Positions 1-6,512 of a stretch of DNA of 8,117 nt are shown in pieces. This stretch comes from a bacterium (GTDB taxonomy: Bacteria > Bacillota > Clostridia > Oscillospirales > Acutalibacteraceae). The stretch is from assembly GCA_020627425.1 (NCBI GenBank), contig JAHKXX010000014.1, positions 1-8,117 on the forward strand, given 5' to 3'. Within the stretch, counting starts at the first letter, position 1; each line of letters begins with the position of its first letter. The notes under the pieces are model-generated. The model did no database searches, had not been told where the DNA came from, and saw nothing but the letters and a program-made list of their open reading frames with translations. The position numbers and the translations under genes were made by a program.

Positions 1-137
1 AAGCCCTGGGAAAGAGGGTGCGGGTCTCCGGTGGAGACCTCTCAGCCGCAGGCTGAGAAGCACCGACCGAGCCGACAGGCGAGACCTTCCCTTTGTAGCG
101 ATCGGTAAAAATGTGCCTCGCTGCCATAAGGCAGCGA
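1..137 (+). ncRNA. Possible structured RNA or leader region, family not recognised
   Basis: No coding region is evident here. Three perfect stem-loops are visible: 23-29 with 33-39 (loop GGT), 40-47 with 51-58 (loop GCA) and 118-125 with 130-137 (loop ATAA). GGTGC (17-21) can pair with GCACC (60-64), enclosing the first two hairpins in a three-way junction. ACCGA (66-70) can pair with TCGGT (102-106) around a small GCC/GGC hairpin (71-80). GAGACC at 81-86 could compete with 34-39 for GGTCTC at 23-28, so an alternative fold exists. No T-run follows the last hairpin, so it is not a standard intrinsic terminator. I compared it by eye with the cobalamin, TPP, FMN, T-box, SAM, glycine, c-di-AMP, RNase P, SRP, 6S and tmRNA consensus motifs I know and found no match. 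The 5' end may lie outside the window. Strand is assumed from the downstream gene. Confidence 0.3.
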
Positions 138-156
138 ACCTGAAAACCTTAAGTTG

Positions 157-199
157 TTGACATTTCTTGTATATCCACACAGTCTTGACTGACTATAAT
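157..199 (+). promoter_or_regulatory. Likely promoter region of pyrB
   Basis: A perfect -10 hexamer TATAAT lies at 194-199, about 38 bases before the pyrB ATG. A perfect -35 hexamer TTGACA lies at 157-162, but the two are 31 bases apart, so they cannot be one standard sigma-70 promoter. A weak TTGTAT at 167-172 (21-base gap) is not ideal either. A 12-bp inverted repeat CAGTCTTGACTG (180-191) sits just upstream of the -10 and could be an operator. Transcription probably begins near 205, leaving a leader of about 30 bases with no room for a PyrR attenuator. Confidence 0.45.
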
Positions 200-222
200 A
201 CATACGGAAACTTTTGTTTTAC

Positions 223-230
223 AGAGGGGG
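223..230 (+). promoter_or_regulatory. Ribosome binding site fixing the pyrB start
   Basis: AGAGGGGG ends seven bases before the ATG at 238. An in-frame TTG at 214 lies upstream of this site, has no comparable site of its own and is therefore unlikely to be used. Confidence 0.7.
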
Positions 231-237
231 ATACATA

Positions 238-1311
238 ATGAAAACAAAACATGTTATAGATCCGGAGGATCTCAGCGTTTCGGAGCTGATGGACATAATC
301 AGGCTCGCTAACGAGATAAAGCAAAGCCCGCAGGATTTTTCTGGGGCTTGCAGAGGAAAAATACTTGCCACCCTTTTTTATGAGCCTTCAACCCGAACAC
401 AGATGTCCTTCAAGACAGCTATGCTCCGTCTCGGCGGCAGCGTGATAGGCTTTGACAATCCTCAGAACTCCTCCGTAGCAAAGGGCGAATCTCTGAAGGA
501 TACTATTACCGTTGTCGGCGGCTATACCGATATAATAGCAATACGACATCCAAGCGAGGGCGCCGCAAGGGCTGCGGCTATGTATTCGGCAGCTCCCGTT
601 ATAAATGCCGGTGACGGCGGACATCTTCATCCGACCCAGACGCTGACCGATGTGGTAACTCTCTATAACGAAAAAGGGTCACTCAGCGATATGACCATAG
701 GTCTGTGCGGAGATCTGAAAAACGGAAGAACGGTACATTCACTTATCAAAACCATGAGCCACTTTAAGGGCAATAAATTTGTGCTCATTTCAACCCCCGA
801 GCTTGCGGTACCGCAGTATATAAAGGACGTTATGAACGCGTCCGACTGTGAGTATACAGAGGTGCCTACGCTTCAGGAGGCTATGCCTATGCTCGATGTG
901 CTTTATATGACGAGAATACAGCGTGAGCGCTTTGCAAGCCCGGAGGATTACGAGAAGCAGAAGGGAGTCTTTGTGCTTGACAGGAAAAAGCTTCTGACTG
1001 CAAAGCCGGATATGAAAATACTCCATCCTCTGCCCCGTGTTGACGAGATAGAGGTAGATGTAGACTATGACCCGAGGGCAAAGTATTTTGTACAGACCAT
1101 CTACGGTATGTATGCCAGAATGGCTCTGATGAAAACTATGCTCGACAAGCCCGACAGAACGCCTATGCCGAGAAAATTCGACACGCATAAAGTACATTGT
1201 GACAATCCGCGCTGTATAACCGCAACGGAGTCCTACCTGCCGAAGATCTTTAAGGAGGTTGGCGGAGATATGCTGACCTGTACATATTGCGACGGCAGAA
1301 AGCTTATCTGA
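238..1311 (+). CDS. pyrB: Aspartate carbamoyltransferase catalytic chain with fused PyrI-type zinc domain
   Basis: This cytoplasmic enzyme joins carbamoyl phosphate and aspartate to give N-carbamoyl-aspartate, the committed step of pyrimidine synthesis. The 357-residue product shows the carbamoyl-phosphate loop STRT (51-54), the K82 region (SSVAKGES), R103, HPTQ (131-134), DLKNGRT (159-165), the aspartate-site TRIQRERF (225-232) and HPLPR (263-267). The catalytic chain is normally about 305-310 residues. Here, after about residue 310, there is an extension with C321-x4-C326 and C348-x2-C351, and its text (KVHCDNPRCIT...LTCTYC) resembles the zinc domain of the PyrI regulatory chain. The ATP/CTP-binding half of PyrI is absent. 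The gene has its own likely promoter, ends with tandem stops (TGA TAA) and is followed 49 bases later by the PHP gene without a visible terminator. The enzyme call is very secure; the consequence of the fusion for regulation is inference. Confidence 0.97.
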   Translation: MKTKHVIDPEDLSVSELMDIIRLANEIKQSPQDFSGACRGKILATLFYEPSTRTQMSFKTAMLRLGGSVIGFDNPQNSSVAKGESLKDTITVVGGYTDIIAIRHPSEGAARAAAMYSAAPVINAGDGGHLHPTQTLTDVVTLYNEKGSLSDMTIGLCGDLKNGRTVHSLIKTMSHFKGNKFVLISTPELAVPQYIKDVMNASDCEYTEVPTLQEAMPMLDVLYMTRIQRERFASPEDYEKQKGVFVLDRKKLLTAKPDMKILHPLPRVDEIEVDVDYDPRAKYFVQTIYGMYARMALMKTMLDKPDRTPMPRKFDTHKVHCDNPRCITATESYLPKIFKEVGGDMLTCTYCDGRKLI

Positions 1312-1346
1312 TAAGCAGACACATGTTTTTGGGGGTCTATAGAAAA

Positions 1347-1353
1347 CAGGAGG
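1347..1353 (+). promoter_or_regulatory. Strong ribosome binding site fixing a TTG start
   Basis: CAGGAGG ends seven bases before TTG at 1361. No ATG lies in frame before the first metal-binding HxH motif, which begins at the sixth codon, so the TTG start is well supported. Confidence 0.8.
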
Positions 1354-1360
1354 CTTTTAT

Positions 1361-2146
1361 TTGAGAACAAACTTTCATACGCACACAGAGCGCTGCTGTC
1401 ATGCATTCGGAAACGAAGAAAGCTATGTCAGCTCTGCGATAAAAAACGGAGTCGGTGTTCTCGGTTTTTCGGATCACGCGCCGTTTCCCGACAGAGACTA
1501 CGGATACAGAATGAAATATGAGGAGCTTCCGGAATATCTGAGGACTATTGATGAGTCCGCAGAAAGGCACAGGGGAGAGATACAGCTTTATAAGGGACTC
1601 GAGACAGAATACCTCTGCGGTTATGACGATTATTACAGACAGCTTTTTGATGTCTACGGGCTTGACTATCTTGCGCTTGGTGAGCATATGTACAATTCTC
1701 CCGACGGAGATATAAAGAATATTTTTTTCGCACAGTCAAGCAGTGATTATGTAGAGTACGCCCTGGCAGTATGCAAAGCACTGGAGACGGGCTTTTTTAC
1801 CTTTGTAGCCCATCCCGATGTTATGTTTACAAACAATATTGCCTTTGACGATAACTGTCAGAGAGCTATGGAGCTTATAATTGACTGCGCTATAAAGCAC
1901 GACACGATACTTGAATTTAACGCGAACGGATACAGAAAGGGAATCTGTGCATACGATACGGGCGACCGTAACCCGTACCCTTATAATAAGTTCTGGGAGC
2001 TTGCGGCAAAAACGGAGCTGAGGGTGATAGTCGGTTCCGACAGTCACGACCCCGGACAGGTTTTTGATGAATATATGATCCTTGCTATAAAAAAAGCAAG
2101 GGAGTATAAGCTGCGGCTTACAGATAATATTTTTCGGCAGAGGTGA
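1361..2146 (+). CDS. PHP-domain phosphatase, histidinol-phosphatase (HisJ/HisK) family
   Basis: The 261-residue protein is a cytoplasmic PHP-fold metal-dependent phosphoesterase, similar in size to the PHP-type histidinol-phosphatases that convert histidinol phosphate to histidinol. The metal-binding set is complete: H6-x-H8 near the start, a further H14, SDH at 37-39, E81 (KGLETEYL), H109 (LGEHM), H151 (VAHPD), and D227 and H229 (GSDSHDP). LEFNANG (184-190) is also typical of this family. Translation starts at TTG. The stop codon overlaps an upstream GTG of the next gene, and the two genes are probably translationally coupled. No other histidine genes are in the window, so the true substrate could be a different phosphate ester; the neighbours do not settle it. 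The fold and metal site are secure, the substrate only moderately so. Confidence 0.85.
   Translation: MRTNFHTHTERCCHAFGNEESYVSSAIKNGVGVLGFSDHAPFPDRDYGYRMKYEELPEYLRTIDESAERHRGEIQLYKGLETEYLCGYDDYYRQLFDVYGLDYLALGEHMYNSPDGDIKNIFFAQSSSDYVEYALAVCKALETGFFTFVAHPDVMFTNNIAFDDNCQRAMELIIDCAIKHDTILEFNANGYRKGICAYDTGDRNPYPYNKFWELAAKTELRVIVGSDSHDPGQVFDEYMILAIKKAREYKLRLTDNIFRQR
2139..2143 (+). promoter_or_regulatory. Ribosome binding site inside the end of the PHP gene
   Basis: AGAGG overlaps the last codons of the PHP gene and lies 11 bases before GTG at 2155. It supports GTG 2155 over GTG 2143, which has no site upstream. The 2155 start also gives a compact signal peptide beginning MKKR. Confidence 0.5.
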
Positions 2147-2154
2147 AGATTGTT

Positions 2155-3426
2155 GTGAAAAAAAGAATATGCGCTTTGGCTTTACTGCTGTGTGCTGTGA
2201 CAGCGTTTTCCGCGTGCAGCAAAGCAAACAGCGGAGTATCCTCCGCTGCATCCGCCACTTCAAAGGAAAGCTCTGTATGGTACCCAAGCGGAAAAGAACC
2301 GAAAAGCAGTGACGATATATCCGATAGCGAACAGTACAGTGGACAATCCTCCGATAAGAGTGATACCCTGACGGGTGAAGTTCCAACGGAGTGGCAGGAC
2401 GGCGGTATATTCTCCGCAAATTATGAAAAAGCGTATAATATTGTCCTTAATATGAGTCTCGACGAAAAAATAGGACAGATGTTTTATGCGCGCTGTCCCG
2501 ACTCCGGAGCTGTCGAGGACGCACAGGGTTATCACCTCGGCGGATATGTCATATTCGGAGAGTTTTTTAAAAACAAAACCAAACAAGAGGTAGCGGATGA
2601 TATTTCAAACATCAGGAACGCAAATACTATTCCGCTTACCGTTTCGGTAGACGAGGAGGGCGGTACCGTAACAAGGATCAGTGCAAAGCCGCTGCTTTCC
2701 GACCACGAGTTTCAGTCGCCGCGCGATCTGTACAGCGAGGGCGGCATAGAGCTTATAAAGAGCGACGCAGAGGAAAAAGCAAAACTGCTCTGCTCTCTCG
2801 GAGTGGATACAAACCTTGCGCCTGTGTGCGATATCTGCGAGAACGAGGACGACTTTATGTATGACCGTTCTATAGGACTGGATGCAGAGGGCACCGGTGA
2901 ATTTGTCAGCGAGGTAACAAAAATAAGTCAGCAAAACGGCGTCAGCGTAACGCTGAAGCACTTCCCCGGATACGGCAGCAACGTCGATACCCATACCGGT
3001 ATAGCAGTGGACGACCGCAGCTATGAGGAGTTTGAGAGCAAGGACTTTTTACCCTTTAAGTCCGGTATAGAGGCGGGCGCGCACGCAGTACTTGTAAGTC
3101 ATAACATAGTCAACTGTATGGACAGTACACGCCCTGCGTCTATCTCGGCACCTGTACACAAGCTGCTCAGAGAAGAGCTTGGTTTTACCGGAGTGATCTT
3201 TACGGACGATCTGGCTATGAACGCTATCTCTGAGTATACCTCTGACAGTTCTCCGGTTGTCGAGGCTGTTCTTGCAGGAAACGATATGATACTCATATCG
3301 GATATTGCCGAAAGCCTTTCTGACGTAAGGGCTGCGGTGGAGGACGGCAGAATAGATGAAAAAATAATAGATCACGCCGTTATGCGCGTGCTTGCATGGA
3401 AGCTGACGACGGGAGTACTCAAATAA
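2155..3426 (+). CDS. GH3-family glycosidase lipoprotein, NagZ-like beta-N-acetylhexosaminidase
   Basis: The predicted product has 423 residues from GTG 2155 (427 from GTG 2143). It begins with a lipoprotein-type signal: MKKR, a hydrophobic core and FSAC with the candidate lipidated cysteine at C21. A Ser/Asp-rich linker follows to about residue 95, as expected for an enzyme held outside the membrane. The GH3 catalytic domain runs from about residue 100 (MSLDEKIGQMF) to the end. It carries DEEGG (166-170), KHFPGYG (268-274), the D278-x-H280 pair that serves as the acid/base dyad in NagZ enzymes, and TDDLAM with probable nucleophile D351. NagZ enzymes release N-acetylglucosamine from peptidoglycan fragments; related GH3 enzymes cut other glycans, so the substrate is inferred. 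The usual FPGHG is FPGYG here. The stop is doubled (TAA TAG), and the zinc-ribbon gene starts 15 bases later. Confidence 0.88.
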   Translation: MKKRICALALLLCAVTAFSACSKANSGVSSAASATSKESSVWYPSGKEPKSSDDISDSEQYSGQSSDKSDTLTGEVPTEWQDGGIFSANYEKAYNIVLNMSLDEKIGQMFYARCPDSGAVEDAQGYHLGGYVIFGEFFKNKTKQEVADDISNIRNANTIPLTVSVDEEGGTVTRISAKPLLSDHEFQSPRDLYSEGGIELIKSDAEEKAKLLCSLGVDTNLAPVCDICENEDDFMYDRSIGLDAEGTGEFVSEVTKISQQNGVSVTLKHFPGYGSNVDTHTGIAVDDRSYEEFESKDFLPFKSGIEAGAHAVLVSHNIVNCMDSTRPASISAPVHKLLREELGFTGVIFTDDLAMNAISEYTSDSSPVVEAVLAGNDMILISDIAESLSDVRAAVEDGRIDEKIIDHAVMRVLAWKLTTGVLK

Positions 3427-3441
3427 TAGAAAGGAAAAGCT

Positions 3442-4566
3442 ATGTCAAACGAAATAAAGTCCTATCACTGCCCTAATTGTATGGCAGATCTGAAATACTC
3501 ACCCGATAAGCAAAAATTTGCCTGTGATTTCTGTCTGAGCGAGTTTACGGAGGAGGAACTGCTGAAATTCTGGAACCGTATGGGCGGAGCTGCTGATGAA
3601 GAGGTCACAAATACCCAGACTGCCGCCGATATTCCCGAAATGGACAAGTCACCGGAACAGCGGCAGGCTGAGGACGAGTTCGGTGAAAATGCTCAGCTGT
3701 ATCTTTGCCCGAACTGCGGAGCAGAGATAATATGTGAGGAAACCACAGCCTCGACCACCTGCTACTACTGTCACAACCCCGTAATTCTGAAGGGCAGGGT
3801 AGACGGCTCTTACCGTCCCTCCAGGGTAATACCCTTCAAATTCGGCAGAGACAGAGCTGTAGAGATCTTTACAAAATGGGTAAAAAAGAAAAAGCTGCGT
3901 CCGAAGGATATGCTCAGCGTTGCGCAGCTCTCAAAGCTTACGGGTCTGTATGTTCCCTTTTGGGTAGCAGACGCCGATACCAGCACCCACATAGAAGCTA
4001 CCGGTGTCAAGACGCGCTCGTGGACCTCGGGTGAATATAACTACAGAGAGGTAAAGCGTTTCAGTGTTGTAAGAGATCTTGATGTCGACTATTACGGAGT
4101 TCCTGCGGACGGTTCTCAAAAGATAGAGGACAGTCTGATGGAGGCTATAGAGCCTTTTGACTACAAGCAAGCCAAAGAATTCAATATGGCATATCTCAGC
4201 GGTTTTATGGCTGATAAATATGACGTTGACAAGGACGCCGTGCTTCCCAGAATAAAACAGAGAATGTTTGAAAACACCGCTAACGAGGCTTTCTCCGGCA
4301 ACGGCTACAGCAAGATAGAGAGCAAAAAGCAGTGGGACAGGATAAACCGGCTAAACTGGAACTATATGCTGCTGCCCGTATGGTTTATGACCTATGAATA
4401 CAAGGGAAAAATACTCGAGTATGTGATAAACGGACAAACGGAGAAAATATCAGGCGAGGTACCTCTGTCAAAATCAAAGCTGTCACTGTTTCTGCTTATG
4501 CTGACAGCGTTGATCACCGGAGGACTAATGCTGTTAATTTATCTTGGCGAGTTCTTTTTGAGTTGA
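3442..4566 (+). CDS. Double zinc-ribbon protein with C-terminal membrane anchor
   Basis: The 374-residue protein opens with a zinc ribbon (C10-x2-C13 and C28-x2-C31). An acidic linker follows, then a second ribbon (C89-x2-C92 and C107-x2-C110). A conserved-looking central region of about 210 residues includes GLYVPFWVADADTSTHIEA and ends in LNWNYMLLPVWFMTYEYKG. One hydrophobic helix lies at about 347-369. There is no signal peptide, so the ribbons most likely sit in the cytoplasm with the protein tail-anchored. Similar proteins are often annotated 'TFIIB-type zinc ribbon-containing' and sometimes wrongly as PriA-like helicase; no helicase motif is present. A clear ribosome site (AAAGGA, 3430-3435) precedes ATG 3442. 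The TPM gene follows with a 14-base gap, and its ribosome site starts 3 bases after this stop. A joint role with the TPM protein is likely, but the function is unknown. Confidence 0.85.
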   Translation: MSNEIKSYHCPNCMADLKYSPDKQKFACDFCLSEFTEEELLKFWNRMGGAADEEVTNTQTAADIPEMDKSPEQRQAEDEFGENAQLYLCPNCGAEIICEETTASTTCYYCHNPVILKGRVDGSYRPSRVIPFKFGRDRAVEIFTKWVKKKKLRPKDMLSVAQLSKLTGLYVPFWVADADTSTHIEATGVKTRSWTSGEYNYREVKRFSVVRDLDVDYYGVPADGSQKIEDSLMEAIEPFDYKQAKEFNMAYLSGFMADKYDVDKDAVLPRIKQRMFENTANEAFSGNGYSKIESKKQWDRINRLNWNYMLLPVWFMTYEYKGKILEYVINGQTEKISGEVPLSKSKLSLFLLMLTALITGGLMLLIYLGEFFLS

Positions 4567-4568
4567 TC

Positions 4569-4573
4569 GGAGG
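4569..4573 (+). promoter_or_regulatory. Ribosome binding site fixing the TPM gene start
   Basis: GGAGG lies seven bases before ATG 4581. An in-frame TTG at 4563 would place this site inside the coding region, so ATG 4581 is preferred. Confidence 0.75.
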
Positions 4574-4580
4574 TTTACAA

Positions 4581-5522
4581 ATGAAGAAAAAAGCAGCAAG
4601 GATACTGTCTGTGCTTGTGATCCTCGTTACTGTGGCTTCGGCTTTTTGTATATCTGTATCGGCAGATTATACCTATGACGGCTATACCTTCCCGGATACA
4701 GGCAAGATAAGTCAGAATGCCTATTACTATGATGAGTCGCACACCTTCAGTGATGAAGAGGTGGCTAAGATAAACGAGTTGGTACAGGATACGGCAGATC
4801 GTACAGGCTTTAACGTAGGAGTCTTTACCGCAGGCAGAAGCCGTTCGGACAACAGCGTAGAGGAAGTGGCAATAGCAGGCTGTAAGGGTATTTTCCCGAA
4901 CAACCGTATAAAAGGCTCGGTGTTTTTCTACATAGACCTTGACGGCTATACGGAGGCATATGATTATATTTATGCGGACTACGACGCTGTGCTTTACTAT
5001 ACAGGCTCAAGCTTCGGAAACAGATGCAGAAGAATTACACAGGCTTGTCAGAAGTCTTTTCCGCCCGGCGGCTCCAAGGTAGAGTTCAGCGATATATACG
5101 AAGGGCTACAGACCTTCAGCCGTTATCTCATAGATTATAAAAAAGAGACCGGTATGGAGAAGGGCGCATATTATTATGATTCTCAGGAAAAAATGTTTCA
5201 TATTGCGACAAGCTCCAAAGATGTCACTATTTCTTTTTTAAAGCCCTATGACCACTGGAAAATCGTTCTCATATTCGGATTGGTACTTAGTATTATAGTT
5301 TGTCTTTTTGTAGCAACGGGTACGGTGAAAAAATATAAATTCAAGGAAACGCCGGGGGCGTCGATCTATACCTCGAAAAATAACATACATATCCGTACTC
5401 AGACCGACACTCTGATCAGCACAAACGTATACAAGACCAGAATATCATCAAGCAGCGGCGGTGGCGGCGGTCACGGCGGCGGCGGTCACAGCAGCGGCGG
5501 TGGCGGCGGCAGCCACAGATAA
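4581..5522 (+). CDS. TPM-domain membrane protein with Gly/Ser/His-rich tail
   Basis: The 313-residue product has a cleavable-looking signal peptide (KKKAAR, hydrophobic core, predicted cut after VSA at residue 28). An extracytoplasmic TPM (TLP18.3/Psb32/MOLO-1) type domain spans about residues 48-185, including HTFSDEEVAKINEL, GFNVGVFTAG and SVFFYIDLDG. A transmembrane helix follows at about 226-248. The remaining ~60 residues are presumably cytoplasmic and end in a Gly/Ser/His-rich tail (289-313) with three histidines. Proteins of this layout resemble YgcG-type TPM proteins; their biochemical role is poorly defined. The gene lies directly behind the zinc-ribbon gene, and both encode membrane-anchored proteins with their soluble tails probably on the cytoplasmic side, suggesting a complex. 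The His-rich tail could bind metal. The domain call is fairly secure, the function unknown. Confidence 0.8.
   Translation: MKKKAARILSVLVILVTVASAFCISVSADYTYDGYTFPDTGKISQNAYYYDESHTFSDEEVAKINELVQDTADRTGFNVGVFTAGRSRSDNSVEEVAIAGCKGIFPNNRIKGSVFFYIDLDGYTEAYDYIYADYDAVLYYTGSSFGNRCRRITQACQKSFPPGGSKVEFSDIYEGLQTFSRYLIDYKKETGMEKGAYYYDSQEKMFHIATSSKDVTISFLKPYDHWKIVLIFGLVLSIIVCLFVATGTVKKYKFKETPGASIYTSKNNIHIRTQTDTLISTNVYKTRISSSSGGGGGHGGGGHSSGGGGGSHR
5451..5509 (+). repeat. Direct repeat encoding the Gly/Ser tail
   Basis: An identical 20-base unit occurs at 5451-5470 and 5490-5509, offset by 39 bases (13 codons), so each copy encodes the same SSGGGGG stretch, followed by a histidine. The intervening part is also GGC/GGT-rich. 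Such tracts can change length by slippage while keeping frame. Confidence 0.8.
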
Positions 5523-5557
5523 CCCTCAAAAAAATATAAAAGCAAGGAGACAACAAA

Positions 5558-6448
5558 ATGAGCAAGGTAAAAATACTAACTGATTCCTGTTCCGATCTTA
5601 CGGAGGATCTTCTCACAAAGTACGATATTGATTATATGAAAATGAACACTGTCTGGGGTAATGAGGAGATTCCGGCGTCGCTTACTTGGGAATACTTTAC
5701 TCCCAAAAAGCTGTATGACACCATGCGCGAGGGTATAAGAATAACCACCACCCAGGTACCGACAGAGGAGATAAACAAAAAGTTCACCGAATACCTTGAC
5801 AAGGGCTTTGATATAATATATATCGGCTGTTCACTGAAACAATCAGGCTCTGTAAACGCGGCTACCGTTGTTGCGGAGGAACTGCTAAAAGGGTATCCTG
5901 ACAGAAAGATTTATTGTATTGATTCACTGCGTGCGTGCGTCGGCGAGGGATTGCTTGCGATATATGCATCAGAGCTTGTACAGCAGGGGCTGAGTACAGA
6001 CGAGATAGCAGAAAAGGTAAAGGCAAAGCGCCTCTTTGTAAACCAGTTTGCGACAGTACATACTCTTGATTATCTGAAAAGAGCAGGCAGGGTAAAGGCA
6101 GCGTCGGCATTCTTTGGTAATCTGATGGGTATAAAGCCGATAATTGTAGCAGACTTCTACGGCGACCAGCTTGCCTACAAGAAGGTCAAGGGCAGAATGA
6201 ACGCGATAAACGAGTGTGTACGCCTTATGAAGGAGGCAGTGGGGGACGAAGAAAAGCAGACGATATATCTGTGTCACGCAGACTGCTCAGAGGCTGAGAT
6301 AGAAAAGACAAAGAAAGCGATCACAGACAACATACCCTGTACGGATATACACACCAGCTTTATCGGACCCATAATCGGTGCTTCCGTAGGACCCGACACA
6401 ATAGCTATCTATGCATTCGGCTCCGAAGTAAAGGAAGATATGAAATAA
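5558..6448 (+). CDS. DegV family protein (fatty-acid binding)
   Basis: The 296-residue protein matches the size and two-domain layout of DegV proteins, which bind a fatty acid; some family members (FakB) present it to the kinase FakA for phosphorylation. Visible signatures are TDSCSDL (8-14), the lipid-pocket loop TTTQVP (63-68), CSLKQSGS (91-98), DSLRACVGEG (122-131), TLDYLKRAGR (169-178), IKPII (192-196) and the glycine-rich GPIIGASVGP (270-279). The canonical TSQPS and SSxLSGT motifs are both altered here, so ligand choice may differ. The start ATG has a good site (AAGGAGA, 5544-5550) seven bases upstream. It is the last gene of the run, 35 bases after the TPM stop and directly before the terminator. 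No fakA is in the window, so a role in fatty-acid uptake is inference. Confidence 0.92.
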   Translation: MSKVKILTDSCSDLTEDLLTKYDIDYMKMNTVWGNEEIPASLTWEYFTPKKLYDTMREGIRITTTQVPTEEINKKFTEYLDKGFDIIYIGCSLKQSGSVNAATVVAEELLKGYPDRKIYCIDSLRACVGEGLLAIYASELVQQGLSTDEIAEKVKAKRLFVNQFATVHTLDYLKRAGRVKAASAFFGNLMGIKPIIVADFYGDQLAYKKVKGRMNAINECVRLMKEAVGDEEKQTIYLCHADCSEAEIEKTKKAITDNIPCTDIHTSFIGPIIGASVGPDTIAIYAFGSEVKEDMK

Positions 6449-6460
6449 AAAAAGCATACC

Positions 6461-6494
6461 AAAAAGCCCGGTACGACGATGTACCGGGCTTTTT
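6461..6494. terminator. Bidirectional intrinsic terminator between degV-family gene and proS
   Basis: A perfect 14-bp stem (6461-6474 with 6481-6494) closes a six-base loop GACGAT. The stem has a GC-rich core (GCCCGGTAC) and A5/T5 ends, giving a T-run on either strand. It lies between two convergent genes. An outer inverted repeat, ATACCAAA (6456-6463) with TTTGGTAT (6506-6513), partly overlaps the stem base and reaches the proS stop codon. Confidence 0.95.
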
Positions 6495-6512
6495 AGTGCA
6501 ATTAATTTGGTA

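Noticed and set aside
1..137. Cobalamin, TPP, RNase P or T-box RNA
   Set aside because: Short resemblances occur (GGGAA and GGTG, CTGAGA, a GGGTGCGG stretch), but the diagnostic downstream motifs of each family are missing.
118..137. Intrinsic terminator of an upstream gene
   Set aside because: The 8-bp hairpin is perfect, but no T-run follows on the plus strand; the nearest on the minus strand is several bases away.
200..237. PyrR-type attenuator before pyrB
   Set aside because: The leader from the likely start point is only about 30 bases and lacks the PyrR binding-loop consensus and a terminator.
1736..2419. Long minus-strand open frame across the PHP and GH3 genes
   Set aside because: Its product is Arg/His/Tyr-rich with no recognisable domain, and it lies opposite two well-supported genes.
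3442..4566. PriA-like helicase
   Set aside because: Only the zinc-binding cysteines would suggest it; there are no Walker or helicase motifs.
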